A stretch of DNA of 56,549 bases from Acinetobacter sp. BY419. Its GTDB lineage: Bacteria; Pseudomonadota; Gammaproteobacteria; Pseudomonadales; Moraxellaceae. The notes beneath the pieces are model-generated. The model saw only the letters and a list, made by a program, of their open reading frames with translations. It made no database searches and was not told the origin of the DNA. Location of the stretch: positions 1-56,549 of the forward strand of contig NZ_JAGFXZ010000022.1 in NCBI RefSeq assembly GCF_019038395.1, in the 5' to 3' direction. The position numbers and the translations under genes were made by a program. This document shows, in pieces, positions 45,476 through 54,238 of the stretch (position 1 is its first letter; the number at the start of each line of letters is the position of its first letter).

Positions 45476-45608
45476 CTCTCTCTCCCAAAGGGAGATGGTT
45501 AGAGGGAAGGTGTAAAGGTTTTAGGTAAGGATGATTTTCCCTCTCCTTTAAGGAGAGGATTAGGGAGAGGTATATTCTTTATATTCAACTCCCTCTAACT
45601 CCTTTGAG
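45476..45608. repeat. dispersed palindromic repeat, copy C (array of units)
   Basis: Three units between the AEC gene and rdgB. Unit 1 (45476-45507) has TCTCCC/AAAGGGAGA followed by GGTTAGAGGGA. Unit 2 (45535-45570) has a perfect 9-bp palindrome CCTCTCCTT-T-AAGGAGAGG followed by ATTAGGGAGAGG. Unit 3 (near 45588-45605) reads ACTCCCTCTAACTCCTTT, in the opposite sense. Units 1 and 2 are direct repeats. Confidence 0.65.
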
Positions 45609-45611
45609 AAT

Positions 45612-46244
45612 TTAGATTGATTTCTCTAGACTCGCCTTAAACAGCTGCATTGCCTGACCACGATGGCTGATTTTATTTTTCTCGGCCTTGCTCATTTCTG
45701 CACTGGAAATCCCCAGTTCCGGCAACCAGAACAGTGGATCATAACCAAAACCATTTTCACCACGTGCAGCTTCCAGAATTTCTCCGTGCCAGATGCCCTG
45801 GAAAATTTGTGGCAATGGATCTTCAGCATGTTGTACCAATGCCAGTACACAAACAAACATGCCTTCAATGACTTCGCCGTTTTGACGCAGTAGTTTAAGG
45901 TCAGCGAGCAGCTTTTCATTATTGGCTGCATCATTACCATGTTCCCCGGCATAGCGTGCCGAGTAAATGCCTGGAGCTCCGCCAAGAACCGGCACACAAA
46001 TTCCTGAATCATCCGCAATAGCCGGTTTTCCGGAAATTTTAGAAGCATGGCGGGCCTTAATAATGGCATTTTCTACAAAGCTTAAACCGTCTTCGATCGC
46101 ATCTTCGATATTCAGCTTACCCTGAGCCACGACTTCAACCGGCAGTTGTAGCTCGGCAAACAGTTTTTCAAACTCGGCAATTTTACCTTTGTTATTACTT
46201 GCCAGTACCAGTGTGCCTTGGGATAACCAGTCAGTTGAAGCCAT
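45612..46244 (-). CDS. rdgB: RdgB/HAM1-family non-canonical purine NTP pyrophosphatase
   Basis: Cleans inosine and xanthosine triphosphates from the nucleotide pool. The 210-residue protein has the family N-terminal motif LVLASNNKGKIAEFEKLF, the ADDSGICVPVLGGAPGIYSARYAG catalytic block shortened here, and GFGYDPLFW. I start at ATG 46244 (GAG upstream); the 46 codons ahead of it to 46382 have no ribosome site. A second ATG at 46256 is possible. Confidence 0.94.
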   Translation of the reverse strand: MASTDWLSQGTLVLASNNKGKIAEFEKLFAELQLPVEVVAQGKLNIEDAIEDGLSFVENAIIKARHASKISGKPAIADDSGICVPVLGGAPGIYSARYAGEHGNDAANNEKLLADLKLLRQNGEVIEGMFVCVLALVQHAEDPLPQIFQGIWHGEILEAARGENGFGYDPLFWLPELGISSAEMSKAEKNKISHRGQAMQLFKASLEKSI

Positions 46245-46310
46245 GTCAAAACTCATTATTAGATGAAGAATGGGCGCTATTTTAGCAATGGATGAAGAGC
46301 TTGCGGCAAT

Positions 46311-46331
46311 AAAAAAGCACCCGAAGGTGCT
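46311..46331 (-). terminator. terminator of the metX-metW-sel1 operon
   Basis: Stem AGCACC/GGTGCT with 4-base loop and a T run on the minus strand, 17 bases after the Sel1 stop. Confidence 0.78.
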
Positions 46332-46347
46332 ATTTATACAATTCAGC

Positions 46348-46938
46348 TTATTGTGCCTGAATCCATCTGTCAGCACGGTCACGCGCCTGACGGATCTGTT
46401 CTTGGGTCAGGTTGGCTGCCAAGGCAGTTTTTCTGCCTTCAGACAGTGTAATCACTTTATTGTCGAGCATGCCGTCACGGGTAGACAGTTCATACCACTG
46501 GTAAGCGCCCATATAGTTTTTCTTTTTCTCTTCCATCATAGCCAGGTTAAAGCTGGCACGGTTATCGCCACGGCTGGCTGCTTTTTCAAAATACTGACGA
46601 GCCAGAGCTTCATCTTTTCTGGTGCCCAGCCCATCTGCCAACATACGGCCGACATTCAGCTGTGCAACCGCTAAACCTTGATCCGCAGCAGCTTTATACC
46701 AGGCAAATGCCTGTCGTTCATCTTTCTGGATATCTTTACCATACTGGTATTTGGTGGCCAGATAAAACTGTGCCCCGGCCTGACCAGCCGTCGCTGCTTT
46801 GGTCAGACGATTGATATCCATGATGGAATACTGAGCCGCTTGACTGGCAACAGAAGGACTAGGTGCAACATAATCTGCATGGGCTTGCATGCCAAAAAGT
46901 CCAGCCAGTAGCGTCGTACTTAATAATAATTTTTTCAT
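46348..46938 (-). CDS. secreted Sel1/TPR-repeat protein
   Basis: 196 residues with a signal peptide ending AHA (about residue 21) and about three Sel1-like repeats: the AAxxGxxxAQxxLGxxYxxG pattern is visible as AATAGQAGAQFYLATKYQYG, AADQGLAVAQLNVGRMLADG and AASRGDNRASFNLAMM. Such proteins act as periplasmic scaffolds. It overlaps metW by 4 bases, so it belongs to the metX-metW operon although its function is unrelated on its face. Confidence 0.87.
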   Translation of the reverse strand: MKKLLLSTTLLAGLFGMQAHADYVAPSPSVASQAAQYSIMDINRLTKAATAGQAGAQFYLATKYQYGKDIQKDERQAFAWYKAAADQGLAVAQLNVGRMLADGLGTRKDEALARQYFEKAASRGDNRASFNLAMMEEKKKNYMGAYQWYELSTRDGMLDNKVITLSEGRKTALAANLTQEQIRQARDRADRWIQAQ

Positions 46939-47528
46939 AGCGCGCTCACTCGATAAATTGCGACTTCACCAAATAGATTAGGGAGATGCTTGCTGAGCAA
47001 ACTATCTTCTTGATTCCCGTTCACAGCGAGTCGATTAATAATTTTAATGTTATTTTCCGCACAAAGTGCTTCAAAGTCACGAAATGTACATAAGTGGATA
47101 TTCGGGGTGTTATACCACATATATGGCAAGGCTTCAGAAACCGGCATTCTCCCTTTGATTGCCAGGAAAGAACGGGTCTTCCAATGCGCAAAGTTCGGAA
47201 AGGTAATAATCGCCTGTTTCCCCACACGCACCATATCACGCAATAAGACGTCAGGTGCATCTACAGCCTGCAAAGCTTGTGCCATGACCACATTGTCAAA
47301 AGACTGGTCAGCAAAGCGGCTTAAGCCGAGGTTTAAGTCTTGCTGGATGATATTTAACCCGCGACTGACCGCAATTGCAATCTTTTCCTGATCAATTTCT
47401 AATCCGTATGCACGAATATCGTGCTTTTTGCTCATTTGTGCCAGCAATTCACCATCACCACAACCGAGGTCAAGTACGCTAGAACCGGGCTTGATCCACT
47501 TTTCAGCGAGCTGTTGATCGATACGCAT
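46935..47528 (-). CDS. metW: methionine biosynthesis protein MetW
   Basis: A 197-residue SAM-dependent methyltransferase-fold protein with motif I VLDLGCGDGELLAQ. MetW partners MetX for methionine synthesis in Pseudomonas-type pathways. It begins with ATG overlapping the metX stop by one base and overlaps the Sel1 gene at its end, so three genes are coupled. The usual metXW order is kept. Confidence 0.94.
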   Translation of the reverse strand: MRIDQQLAEKWIKPGSSVLDLGCGDGELLAQMSKKHDIRAYGLEIDQEKIAIAVSRGLNIIQQDLNLGLSRFADQSFDNVVMAQALQAVDAPDVLLRDMVRVGKQAIITFPNFAHWKTRSFLAIKGRMPVSEALPYMWYNTPNIHLCTFRDFEALCAENNIKIINRLAVNGNQEDSLLSKHLPNLFGEVAIYRVSAL

Positions 47529-48688
47529 TATACGGTCTCCTTCGGTGTTGCTTTCAGGAGTGCTTCACCCCCCAGGAATGCACGCAAAGATTTTACATAC
47601 AGTGGAATAGGGAACAGGAAGGAATCATGGCCCTGTTCGGCATCAATATCCAGATAGCTGACAGGTTTGTGACTGCTAATTAAAGCATCCACGATTTCTT
47701 GCGAGCGGGCAGGGGTAAAACGCCAGTCAGTCGTAAATGACACCACCAGGAATTTGCACCGGGTATTGGCCATGGCTTTTTTCAGTGACTGTTCATATTC
47801 ACGTGACGGATCAAAGTAATCTAGTGCCTTGGTCATAATCAGATAAGTATTGGCATCAAAGTTACGGCTGAACTGTTCGCCCTGATAACGCAAATAGCTT
47901 TCGACCTGAAATTCAACGTCAAAGCCATACATAAATTTGCCAGATTTTAAATCACGGCCAAACTTCTGCTTCATGGCTTCTTCTGACAGGTAGGTAATAT
48001 GACCGACCATGCGCGCCAGAATCAGACCGCGTTTTGGATAGCTGTCATTTTCCAGATAACGCCCGTTATGGAAGTCCGGATCAGACAAAATTGACTGACG
48101 CGCCACTTCGTTAAAGGCAATATTCTGTGCAGACAATTTTGGTGCGCTGGCAATAATCACGCATTTTCTTAAACGGTTCGGATAATCCACTGACCATTGC
48201 AGTGCCTGCATGCCACCCAGTGAACCACCAATGATGGCATCCCAGGTATCAATCCCTAATCGGTCTGACAGCAGAGCTTGGGTTTTGACCCAGTCACGGA
48301 CCGTGACGAGTGGAAAATCCGGGCCATAAGGACGGTGATCATTTTCAGGATTTGGCGATGTAGGACCAGTAGAGCCACTACAACCCCCAATATTATTCAG
48401 GGAAACGACAAAGAATTTTGAAGTATCAATGGCTTTTCCGGGACCGATACATGAGTCCCACCAGCCGGCTTTTTTATCATCTTCATGGTGATAACCTGCA
48501 GCATGGTGATGACCGGAAAGGGCATGACAAATCAGGATGGCATTTGACTTATTGGCATTTAAAGTACCGTAAGTTTCGACCATGATGTCAAAACGGGGGA
48601 GGATGCGACCACATTCAAGCTCTAATGGCTCTTCAAATTGGAACTTTTGTGGGACAACAAGGCCCACTGAGTCAGCTGGAAAAGACAC
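47528..48688 (-). CDS. metX: homoserine O-acetyltransferase (or O-succinyltransferase) MetX
   Basis: A 386-residue alpha/beta hydrolase that activates homoserine for methionine synthesis. The nucleophile Ser156 lies in [12 protein letters not shown]; the aspartate and histidine of the triad are near [11 protein letters not shown] and [10 protein letters not shown]. Some Moraxellaceae/Pseudomonas MetX use succinyl-CoA rather than acetyl-CoA, which cannot be told here. GTG is the start, matching the family N-terminus; its ribosome site is weak (AAGGCG). Confidence 0.92.
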   Translation of the reverse strand: MSFPADSVGLVVPQKFQFEEPLELECGRILPRFDIMVETYGTLNANKSNAILICHALSGHHHAAGYHHEDDKKAGWWDSCIGPGKAIDTSKFFVVSLNNIGGCSGSTGPTSPNPENDHRPYGPDFPLVTVRDWVKTQALLSDRLGIDTWDAIIGGSLGGMQALQWSVDYPNRLRKCVIIASAPKLSAQNIAFNEVARQSILSDPDFHNGRYLENDSYPKRGLILARMVGHITYLSEEAMKQKFGRDLKSGKFMYGFDVEFQVESYLRYQGEQFSRNFDANTYLIMTKALDYFDPSREYEQSLKKAMANTRCKFLVVSFTTDWRFTPARSQEIVDALISSHKPVSYLDIDAEQGHDSFLFPIPLYVKSLRAFLGGEALLKATPKETV

Positions 48689-48724
48689 GGGGAGGATTCG
48701 CCTTAAATCTTTAGTATGAATAAT

Positions 48725-48750
48725 AAAAGGATACCACTAGCGGATATCCT
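48725..48750 (-). terminator. leuA terminator
   Basis: Minus-strand stem AAGGATATCC / GG(T)ATCCTT with 6-base loop, then TTTATT, between leuA and metX. Confidence 0.7.
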
Positions 48751-48800
48751 TCTAAAGTCATTTTAGTGCTATGAATTATCGCTAATTCTAATAGAGCCTG

Positions 48801-50498
48801 TTAGACCGCAGCTGCAATCACCTGATCCGTGCTTAATACACCTTGATCAATCAGACGGTTGGTACATGCAATAATCGCTTCGATCGAAGAGGTCACGATG
48901 TTGTCATGTACCCCTGCACCAAAGGCAGATTTACCCATACCTTTGACCTGAAGTTCAATCAAGGCCAAAGCTTTGGCATGCGCACCCGAACTGATGCTAC
49001 GCTCTTCATAGTTCACGACATCAATCGGCAATTGAAGTGCATCCAAAATCGCTGAAATTGGACCATTGCCTTCACCGCGAACACGGCGTGACTGACCATC
49101 AATTTCAAGATCAAGCTCGATGACCTGATTGCCGTTATCATCGGATAATTTATAGTTTTGGGTCGAGTAATGTGTATTTTTTACATCCACATAGGTCTCT
49201 TTAAACAATTTCCAGATCTCGGTCGCAGAAATTTCAGTCCCTTGTTCATCGGTACGTTTCTGTACAATTTGCGAGAATTCGATTTGTAAACGACGTGGTA
49301 AGGTTACGTTGTAATTCGCTTCTAACAAGTAGGCAATACCGCCTTTACCTGACTGTGAGTTAACACGAATGACTGCATCATAGTCACGACCCAAGTCTTT
49401 TGGATCGATTGGTAAATATGGCATATCCCACATTTCTTGGTCTTTCTGGAACTCGAAACCTTTTTTGATTGCATCCTGGTGCGAACCCGAGAATGCAGTA
49501 AAGACTAAATCGCCCGCATATGGATGACGTGGGTGCACTGGCAAACCGGTACATTCTTCAACCGTCGCGATAATTTCGTTAATGTTGGAGAAATCCAGGT
49601 TTGGCGCAACGCCCTGGGTATACATGTTCAATGCGATTGCAGCAACGTCAACATTACCGGTACGCTCACCATTACCAAATACACAGCCTTCAACACGATC
49701 GGCACCGGCCATAATCGCCAATTCAGATGCCGCGATGCCGCAACCGCGGTCATTATGGCAGTGAACTGAAATAATCACGCCGTCACGGCGCTGAATGTTA
49801 CGGTGCATCCATTCGATTTGATCGGCATAGATATGTGGACCTGAGACTTCAACCGTTGCTGGCAAGTTCAAGATCACCTTATTGGTAGGACTCGCTTCCC
49901 AGATTTCAGTTACAGCATCACAGACATCTTTTGCCACTTCTAATTCAGTCGCAGTGAAACATTCCGGGCTGTACTGGAATACAAATTCAGTTTCAGGCTG
50001 TTTTGCTGCATATTCTTTCACTTTCTGTGCAGCATTGATGGCCAACTGTTTTGCACCGGCAATATCTACGTTCAATACTTTTTCGCGGAAAGTCGGTGAG
50101 TTGGAGTTATAGATATGCACAATCGCACGTTTCGCGCCTTGTAAAGACTCAAACGTACGTTGAATCAAATGATCACGTGCCTGTACCAAAACTTCGATGT
50201 AGACATCATCCGGAATATGACCTTCTTCAATCAATTTACGGGTGAAATCGAAATCAATTTGTGATGCTGAAGGGAAGCCGATTTCAATATGCTTGAAACC
50301 GATTTTCACCAACATCTGGAACATCTTGAATTTCTGCTCCATGTTCATTGGCTCGAAGATCGCCTGGTTACCATCACGCAGGTCGGTACTCATCCAGATT
50401 GGCGCTTTGTTAATTTCATTGTTCGGCCATTGACGGTCTGGTAAGTCCACACGTTGATACATGCGACGGTATTTTTTACTTGGATCAGCCAACATCAT
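48801..50498 (-). CDS. leuA: 2-isopropylmalate synthase
   Basis: First step of leucine synthesis: acetyl-CoA plus 2-oxoisovalerate to 2-isopropylmalate. The 565-residue protein is the large LeuA form (like the E. coli-unlike LeuA2/Corynebacterium type) with IWMSTDLRDGNQAIFEP and ISVHCHNDRGCGIAA metal-binding motifs, and a C-terminal LeuA regulatory domain (from about 440) that binds leucine. AAGGAG lies 7 bases before the first of two tandem ATG codons. Confidence 0.94.
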   Translation of the reverse strand: MMLADPSKKYRRMYQRVDLPDRQWPNNEINKAPIWMSTDLRDGNQAIFEPMNMEQKFKMFQMLVKIGFKHIEIGFPSASQIDFDFTRKLIEEGHIPDDVYIEVLVQARDHLIQRTFESLQGAKRAIVHIYNSNSPTFREKVLNVDIAGAKQLAINAAQKVKEYAAKQPETEFVFQYSPECFTATELEVAKDVCDAVTEIWEASPTNKVILNLPATVEVSGPHIYADQIEWMHRNIQRRDGVIISVHCHNDRGCGIAASELAIMAGADRVEGCVFGNGERTGNVDVAAIALNMYTQGVAPNLDFSNINEIIATVEECTGLPVHPRHPYAGDLVFTAFSGSHQDAIKKGFEFQKDQEMWDMPYLPIDPKDLGRDYDAVIRVNSQSGKGGIAYLLEANYNVTLPRRLQIEFSQIVQKRTDEQGTEISATEIWKLFKETYVDVKNTHYSTQNYKLSDDNGNQVIELDLEIDGQSRRVRGEGNGPISAILDALQLPIDVVNYEERSISSGAHAKALALIELQVKGMGKSAFGAGVHDNIVTSSIEAIIACTNRLIDQGVLSTDQVIAAAV

Positions 50499-50933
50499 GA
50501 GAGAGCTCCTTGTGTAACCTGAAGCCTGTACTGGATTGAAGCACTGGCAAAGGTTACGGAATAGATTTTGTCTATAATCGTCTGCATGCAGATTGGAACC
50601 AGGGTTAAAACTAAAAATCTTCTGAAATATTTAGGATTTAGTTTTAATCACAAAACCTGCATGATTAACTTATAACTTATAACTTTAAGTTTAATCCAGT
50701 TAAACCGAAAAGTTTTTGCTTTTTTTATGGATTTTAGTCGTATCTCAATAAAGATTTTCTTATAAAGTTTGATTGACGAATTTTTTTTTCATATATTTCT
50801 GCTATGGCGTTTTATATTTTCTTGATTTTAGCAATATGCATTATTTTTTGCGCTCAATAACGCAATCTCGCAATATGTTTTGATAGAAAACAGATGCAGA
50901 CATTTCAGAAGGTCATTCAAGCTATAAGGTCTG
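50499..50933. other. 435-bp gap upstream of leuA
   Basis: Contains the leuA leader but no gene. A 7-bp closing stem GTAACCT/AGGTTAC (50514-50557) lies just before the leuA ribosome site. A weak sigma-70-like pair (TTCCAA, 17 bases, TATAGA) is on the minus strand near 50570-50600. No leucine-rich leader peptide is visible. The part nearer piuC is AT-rich and unremarkable. Confidence 0.4.
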
Positions 50934-51617
50934 TTAAAGCTCAGCCCATTTTCGCATTAAGTTGTGATACAGATTGGTCAGTTTCATGACTTCGGCGTGC
51001 TGATCGCCTAGTTGCAATCTTAAACTTTGAATGCTTTGATCCAGATTAAACAGCATATGACGCTCTGCATCATCTCGAATCATGCTTTGCACCCAGAAAA
51101 AAGAGGCAATTCGACAGCCTGACGTGATTGGGGTGACTTCATGCAAGCTGGTAGATGGATAGAGAATCATATCTCCGGCAGGCAGTTTCACTTCGTGATA
51201 GCCATAGGTGTCTTCGACCACCAGTTCACCGCCCTCATATTCTTCCGGCTCACTCAAGAAAACCGTACAGGATAAATCTGTTCTGAGCCGCTCATTTGTC
51301 CCGCGTATGCGGCGAATCGAATTGTCGACATGAAAGCCAAAAGCTTCATTGTTTTCATAGCGGTTAAACAAAGGTGGAATAATATCCAGTGGAATTGCTG
51401 CCGATAAAAATAAAGCATGCTGTCCTAGGGATTCAAGAATGATATTGCTTAAATGATGGGTCAGCGGATGGTCTTCAGGCAATTGCTGATTCTGTTTCAC
51501 CGTTGCAGAGAGGGTGCCAGCAGTGACCTTGCCATTGACCCATTCGATTTTATTCATCTCCTCACGGAAATATTGCACTTGCTCTTTGCTCAGTACGTTT
51601 GGAATATGATGCAGCAC
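50934..51617 (-). CDS. piuC: Fe(II)/2-oxoglutarate-dependent hydroxylase PiuC
   Basis: A 227-residue PKHD-type dioxygenase. The iron-binding triad is visible as His and Asp in GFHVDNSIR and the second His in SLHEVTPITSGCR, with the Arg for 2-oxoglutarate. PiuC-type proteins accompany siderophore receptors and may modify a siderophore. GTG start with a GGGAAG site. It follows the receptor gene by about 79 bases and is probably in the same transcript. Confidence 0.92.
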   Translation of the reverse strand: MLHHIPNVLSKEQVQYFREEMNKIEWVNGKVTAGTLSATVKQNQQLPEDHPLTHHLSNIILESLGQHALFLSAAIPLDIIPPLFNRYENNEAFGFHVDNSIRRIRGTNERLRTDLSCTVFLSEPEEYEGGELVVEDTYGYHEVKLPAGDMILYPSTSLHEVTPITSGCRIASFFWVQSMIRDDAERHMLFNLDQSIQSLRLQLGDQHAEVMKLTNLYHNLMRKWAEL

Positions 51618-51649
51618 GAAGACTTCCCGAATATTTTAGTTTGGAAATA

Positions 51650-51675
51650 GCATAGCCTCAATTTAGAGGCTATGC
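51650..51675 (-). promoter_or_regulatory. 10-bp hairpin between piuA and piuC
   Basis: GCATAGCCTC pairs exactly with GAGGCTATGC across 6 bases. No T run follows on the minus strand. It might attenuate or process the piuA-piuC transcript, lowering piuC relative to the receptor. Confidence 0.5.
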
Positions 51676-51696
51676 AGATTTATTGCTCAAGAGTGA

Positions 51697-53925
51697 TCAG
51701 TATTTAAAGTTGACTGCCAAGACTGCACTACGACCTTCAGCTTCAGTCGCATAGTGAGATGCATACGCTTTGGTGAAGTAACGTTTGTCGGACAGGTTGT
51801 TCACGTTCAATTGCAGGTCCACATTCTTGTTTACGTTATAACGAGCCATGGCATCATAACGGGCATAACCTGGAACCCACTTCGTATTGGCTGGATCACC
51901 ATACACTTTATCCATTGCCACAGCGCCCGTACCTAAAGTTAAAGTAGGAGTTACAGCATACGTAGTCCAAAGGGTCGCAGAATTTTTAGGCACACTCTGC
52001 ATTTGTTTACCTTTGGCGGGGTTGTCAGGTGTACATACGCCTTGACGGTTACAAGATGGACCTGGGTTCACATTTTCACTGTCCAGATAAGCATAACCAG
52101 CAGATACAGCCCATTTATCGGTAATTTGGCCATTTAACCCTAGCTCAATTCCGTCCACTTGGGTTTCGCCGCCATTGGTATATGTGCCAGCATCCAGTTG
52201 AATCCGCGTATTTTGTTTTTCAGTACGGAAAACGGCAGCAGTTAAATTCAGTTTTTCATCTAACAAGTCCCACTTTGTACCGATTTCAAAGGTACGGCTC
52301 TCTTCAGGATCCAGATCCTTATAGGCTTGGCCAATCGCTTCTGAACCATCGCCGCCATCAATACCTACTGGATTAGCAGAAGTTGCATAACTCGCGTAGA
52401 TAGAACCATTTTCAACAGGTTTAAATATTAAACCAGCTTGATAGCTAAAGAAGTCGGTATTATTTTCAATAGAATCGCCACTAGCATTTGTGGTTTGCTT
52501 GGTATCAAATTTATCCCAACGTGCGCCCAAGTCCAATAACCATTGAGAATTAATTTCAATATTATCTAAGAGATAGACAGATGTAGTCTCGGTCGTGGTT
52601 GTAGTGAGATTTTTGTTGGCTGCGGAAGAGCCCAACCATTGATCACGTGAGTTTGGATTAGTTAATGATGTACACCATGCATCGTTGCTAGTACAGTCGC
52701 TGTTGAAACCACCTGTGGTGGTACCTGGATAGCCTGGATAACTTGTTAAGTAGTTACCTTTGTCAGATTCTTGGTCCGAGTATTCTGCACCGACATTAAA
52801 GCTATGTTGAAGTGAACCGGTATTGAATTTACCTGTTAAAGCAAGCTGGTCTGTAAAGATGCTGGTATCGGTAATACGTGAGTTAATACGACGCCAGACT
52901 TTATCATTTAGTACGTTACCTTTAGAGTCATCTGGCTGAGTCCATAAGTAGTCGTTCTTGGCGGTGCTATATACCGCTGTATTGCTCAGGGTCAGGTTGT
53001 CGGTTAAATCGTGTTCCAGTTTGATGGTACCGATTTGATTTTCCTGTTTCTGGAAATCACGACTTAATAAACCATAATAAATGCCTTGTTTTACATCGAC
53101 AGGTTTACCAGTAGCAGTATTGTCTGCAGAATTCCAATATGGAACACCCGAATCAGGCGTGTCATCAGTTTTTAAGTAGTAATAGCTTAAAGTCGCACGT
53201 GTAGGGGTATCCAGACCAAATGTAATACTTGGTGCAATACCGGCACGTTTATATTCGGCACCATTTTTCTGGCCAGCTTTTTCATTATGGTGGCCCATCA
53301 CTGCCACACGTGCTGCGATCCCATTTCCGAAATCTTTATTGGCATCTAAGGTAATACGTTGATAGTTGTCAGTGCCGCCAGCGACTGAGCCTTCTAAAAG
53401 GTCGCCTTTCTTCGCAACTTTAGAAATCATGTTGATACTACCGCCGGTCGTTCCTGCCCCGCCCATGGCAGACGCAGACCCTTTGGTCACTTCAACCTGC
53501 TCAACAGCAAACATTTCACGGTTTTGTGAAGTAGCGTTCCGCACGCCGTCTACATACATGGAACTTTCAGAGTTATAACCACGAATAAACGGACGATCGC
53601 CATTTGGATTACCACCTTCACCTGCGCCCAAGGTAATACCCGGTACAGTACGCAAAGCATCACTTAAAGTAGTGACTTGCGTATCTGCGATCAGCTGTTT
53701 TGAAATCACTGAAACTGACTTTGGTGTGTCGAGTAAAGGAGCAACAAATTTGCTGTTCGCAGATTGATCTACTTTTAAACTGGGTGCTGGTTCGGCTTTG
53801 ACTTCTTGATGAATAGTTTCTAACTGGATCACCTGTTCTTCTGCCATCGCATTTGCAGTGACAATGGATAAAGACGAAACAATTGCAGAGGAAACGATTT
53901 TTTTACGTGTTTTAATGAAGGTCAT
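51697..53925 (-). CDS. piuA: TonB-dependent siderophore receptor, PiuA/Fiu type
   Basis: A 742-residue outer-membrane receptor: signal peptide (about 1-28), plug domain (about 60-170, with DTPKSVSVISKQLIADTQV and RPFIRGY), then a 22-stranded barrel ending in the outer-membrane signal NFKY. Adjacency to piuC points to the Fiu/PiuA group, which takes up iron-catecholates and also siderophore-antibiotic conjugates. A Fur-like palindrome lies before it. Energy comes from TonB-ExbBD. Confidence 0.88.
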   Translation of the reverse strand: MTFIKTRKKIVSSAIVSSLSIVTANAMAEEQVIQLETIHQEVKAEPAPSLKVDQSANSKFVAPLLDTPKSVSVISKQLIADTQVTTLSDALRTVPGITLGAGEGGNPNGDRPFIRGYNSESSMYVDGVRNATSQNREMFAVEQVEVTKGSASAMGGAGTTGGSINMISKVAKKGDLLEGSVAGGTDNYQRITLDANKDFGNGIAARVAVMGHHNEKAGQKNGAEYKRAGIAPSITFGLDTPTRATLSYYYLKTDDTPDSGVPYWNSADNTATGKPVDVKQGIYYGLLSRDFQKQENQIGTIKLEHDLTDNLTLSNTAVYSTAKNDYLWTQPDDSKGNVLNDKVWRRINSRITDTSIFTDQLALTGKFNTGSLQHSFNVGAEYSDQESDKGNYLTSYPGYPGTTTGGFNSDCTSNDAWCTSLTNPNSRDQWLGSSAANKNLTTTTTETTSVYLLDNIEINSQWLLDLGARWDKFDTKQTTNASGDSIENNTDFFSYQAGLIFKPVENGSIYASYATSANPVGIDGGDGSEAIGQAYKDLDPEESRTFEIGTKWDLLDEKLNLTAAVFRTEKQNTRIQLDAGTYTNGGETQVDGIELGLNGQITDKWAVSAGYAYLDSENVNPGPSCNRQGVCTPDNPAKGKQMQSVPKNSATLWTTYAVTPTLTLGTGAVAMDKVYGDPANTKWVPGYARYDAMARYNVNKNVDLQLNVNNLSDKRYFTKAYASHYATEAEGRSAVLAVNFKY

Positions 53926-53960
53926 GTTAAACCTAAGAACGGAATATTAAAAATGTATGC

Positions 53961-53980
53961 GAATAATAATGATTCTTGTT
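53961..53980. promoter_or_regulatory. Fur-box-like site upstream of piuA
   Basis: GAATAATAATGATTC is a near-palindrome 36 bases before the piuA start and matches the 19-bp Fur consensus at about 12 of 19 positions in the best register. Iron repression fits the gene's role. Binding is inference. Confidence 0.55.
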
Positions 53981-54194
53981 TTTATTTTTATCTTTTTATC
54001 ATGGGAATTGATGATCTTCAGGAAAATGTTAAATGAGATTTCAAATGTAATGATATAACAGTTTCATATAAGATTATGTTTTTAATAAATATTGATAAAA
54101 TTATATAATCTATAATTTTTTATTGAGAATAATGATGATGAAATGAGTCCATTATTTAGCAGTTATTTGGAAAGCATTAATCGCTGAGTAAGCA

Positions 54195-54218
54195 AAAAAC
54201 CCTGCCAGGACAGGGTTT
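54195..54218 (-). terminator. terminator of the second receptor gene
   Basis: Perfect 9-bp stem AAAACCCTG/CAGGGTTTT with 6-base loop, T run on the minus strand, 20 bases after the stop codon. Confidence 0.87.
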
Positions 54219-54238
54219 TAATAACTTTCACTTAAATA

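Larger units (their letters stand above)
53926..54238. other. 313-bp gap between the two receptor genes
   Basis: Holds the piuA Fur-like site (53961-53980), about 150 bases of AT-rich DNA with no feature, and the terminator of the second receptor gene at its far end. No gene is seen. Confidence 0.5.

Noticed and set aside
50499..50700. Leucine attenuator peptide upstream of leuA
   Set aside because: No ATG-led frame with leucine codons precedes the hairpin and no terminator stem follows.
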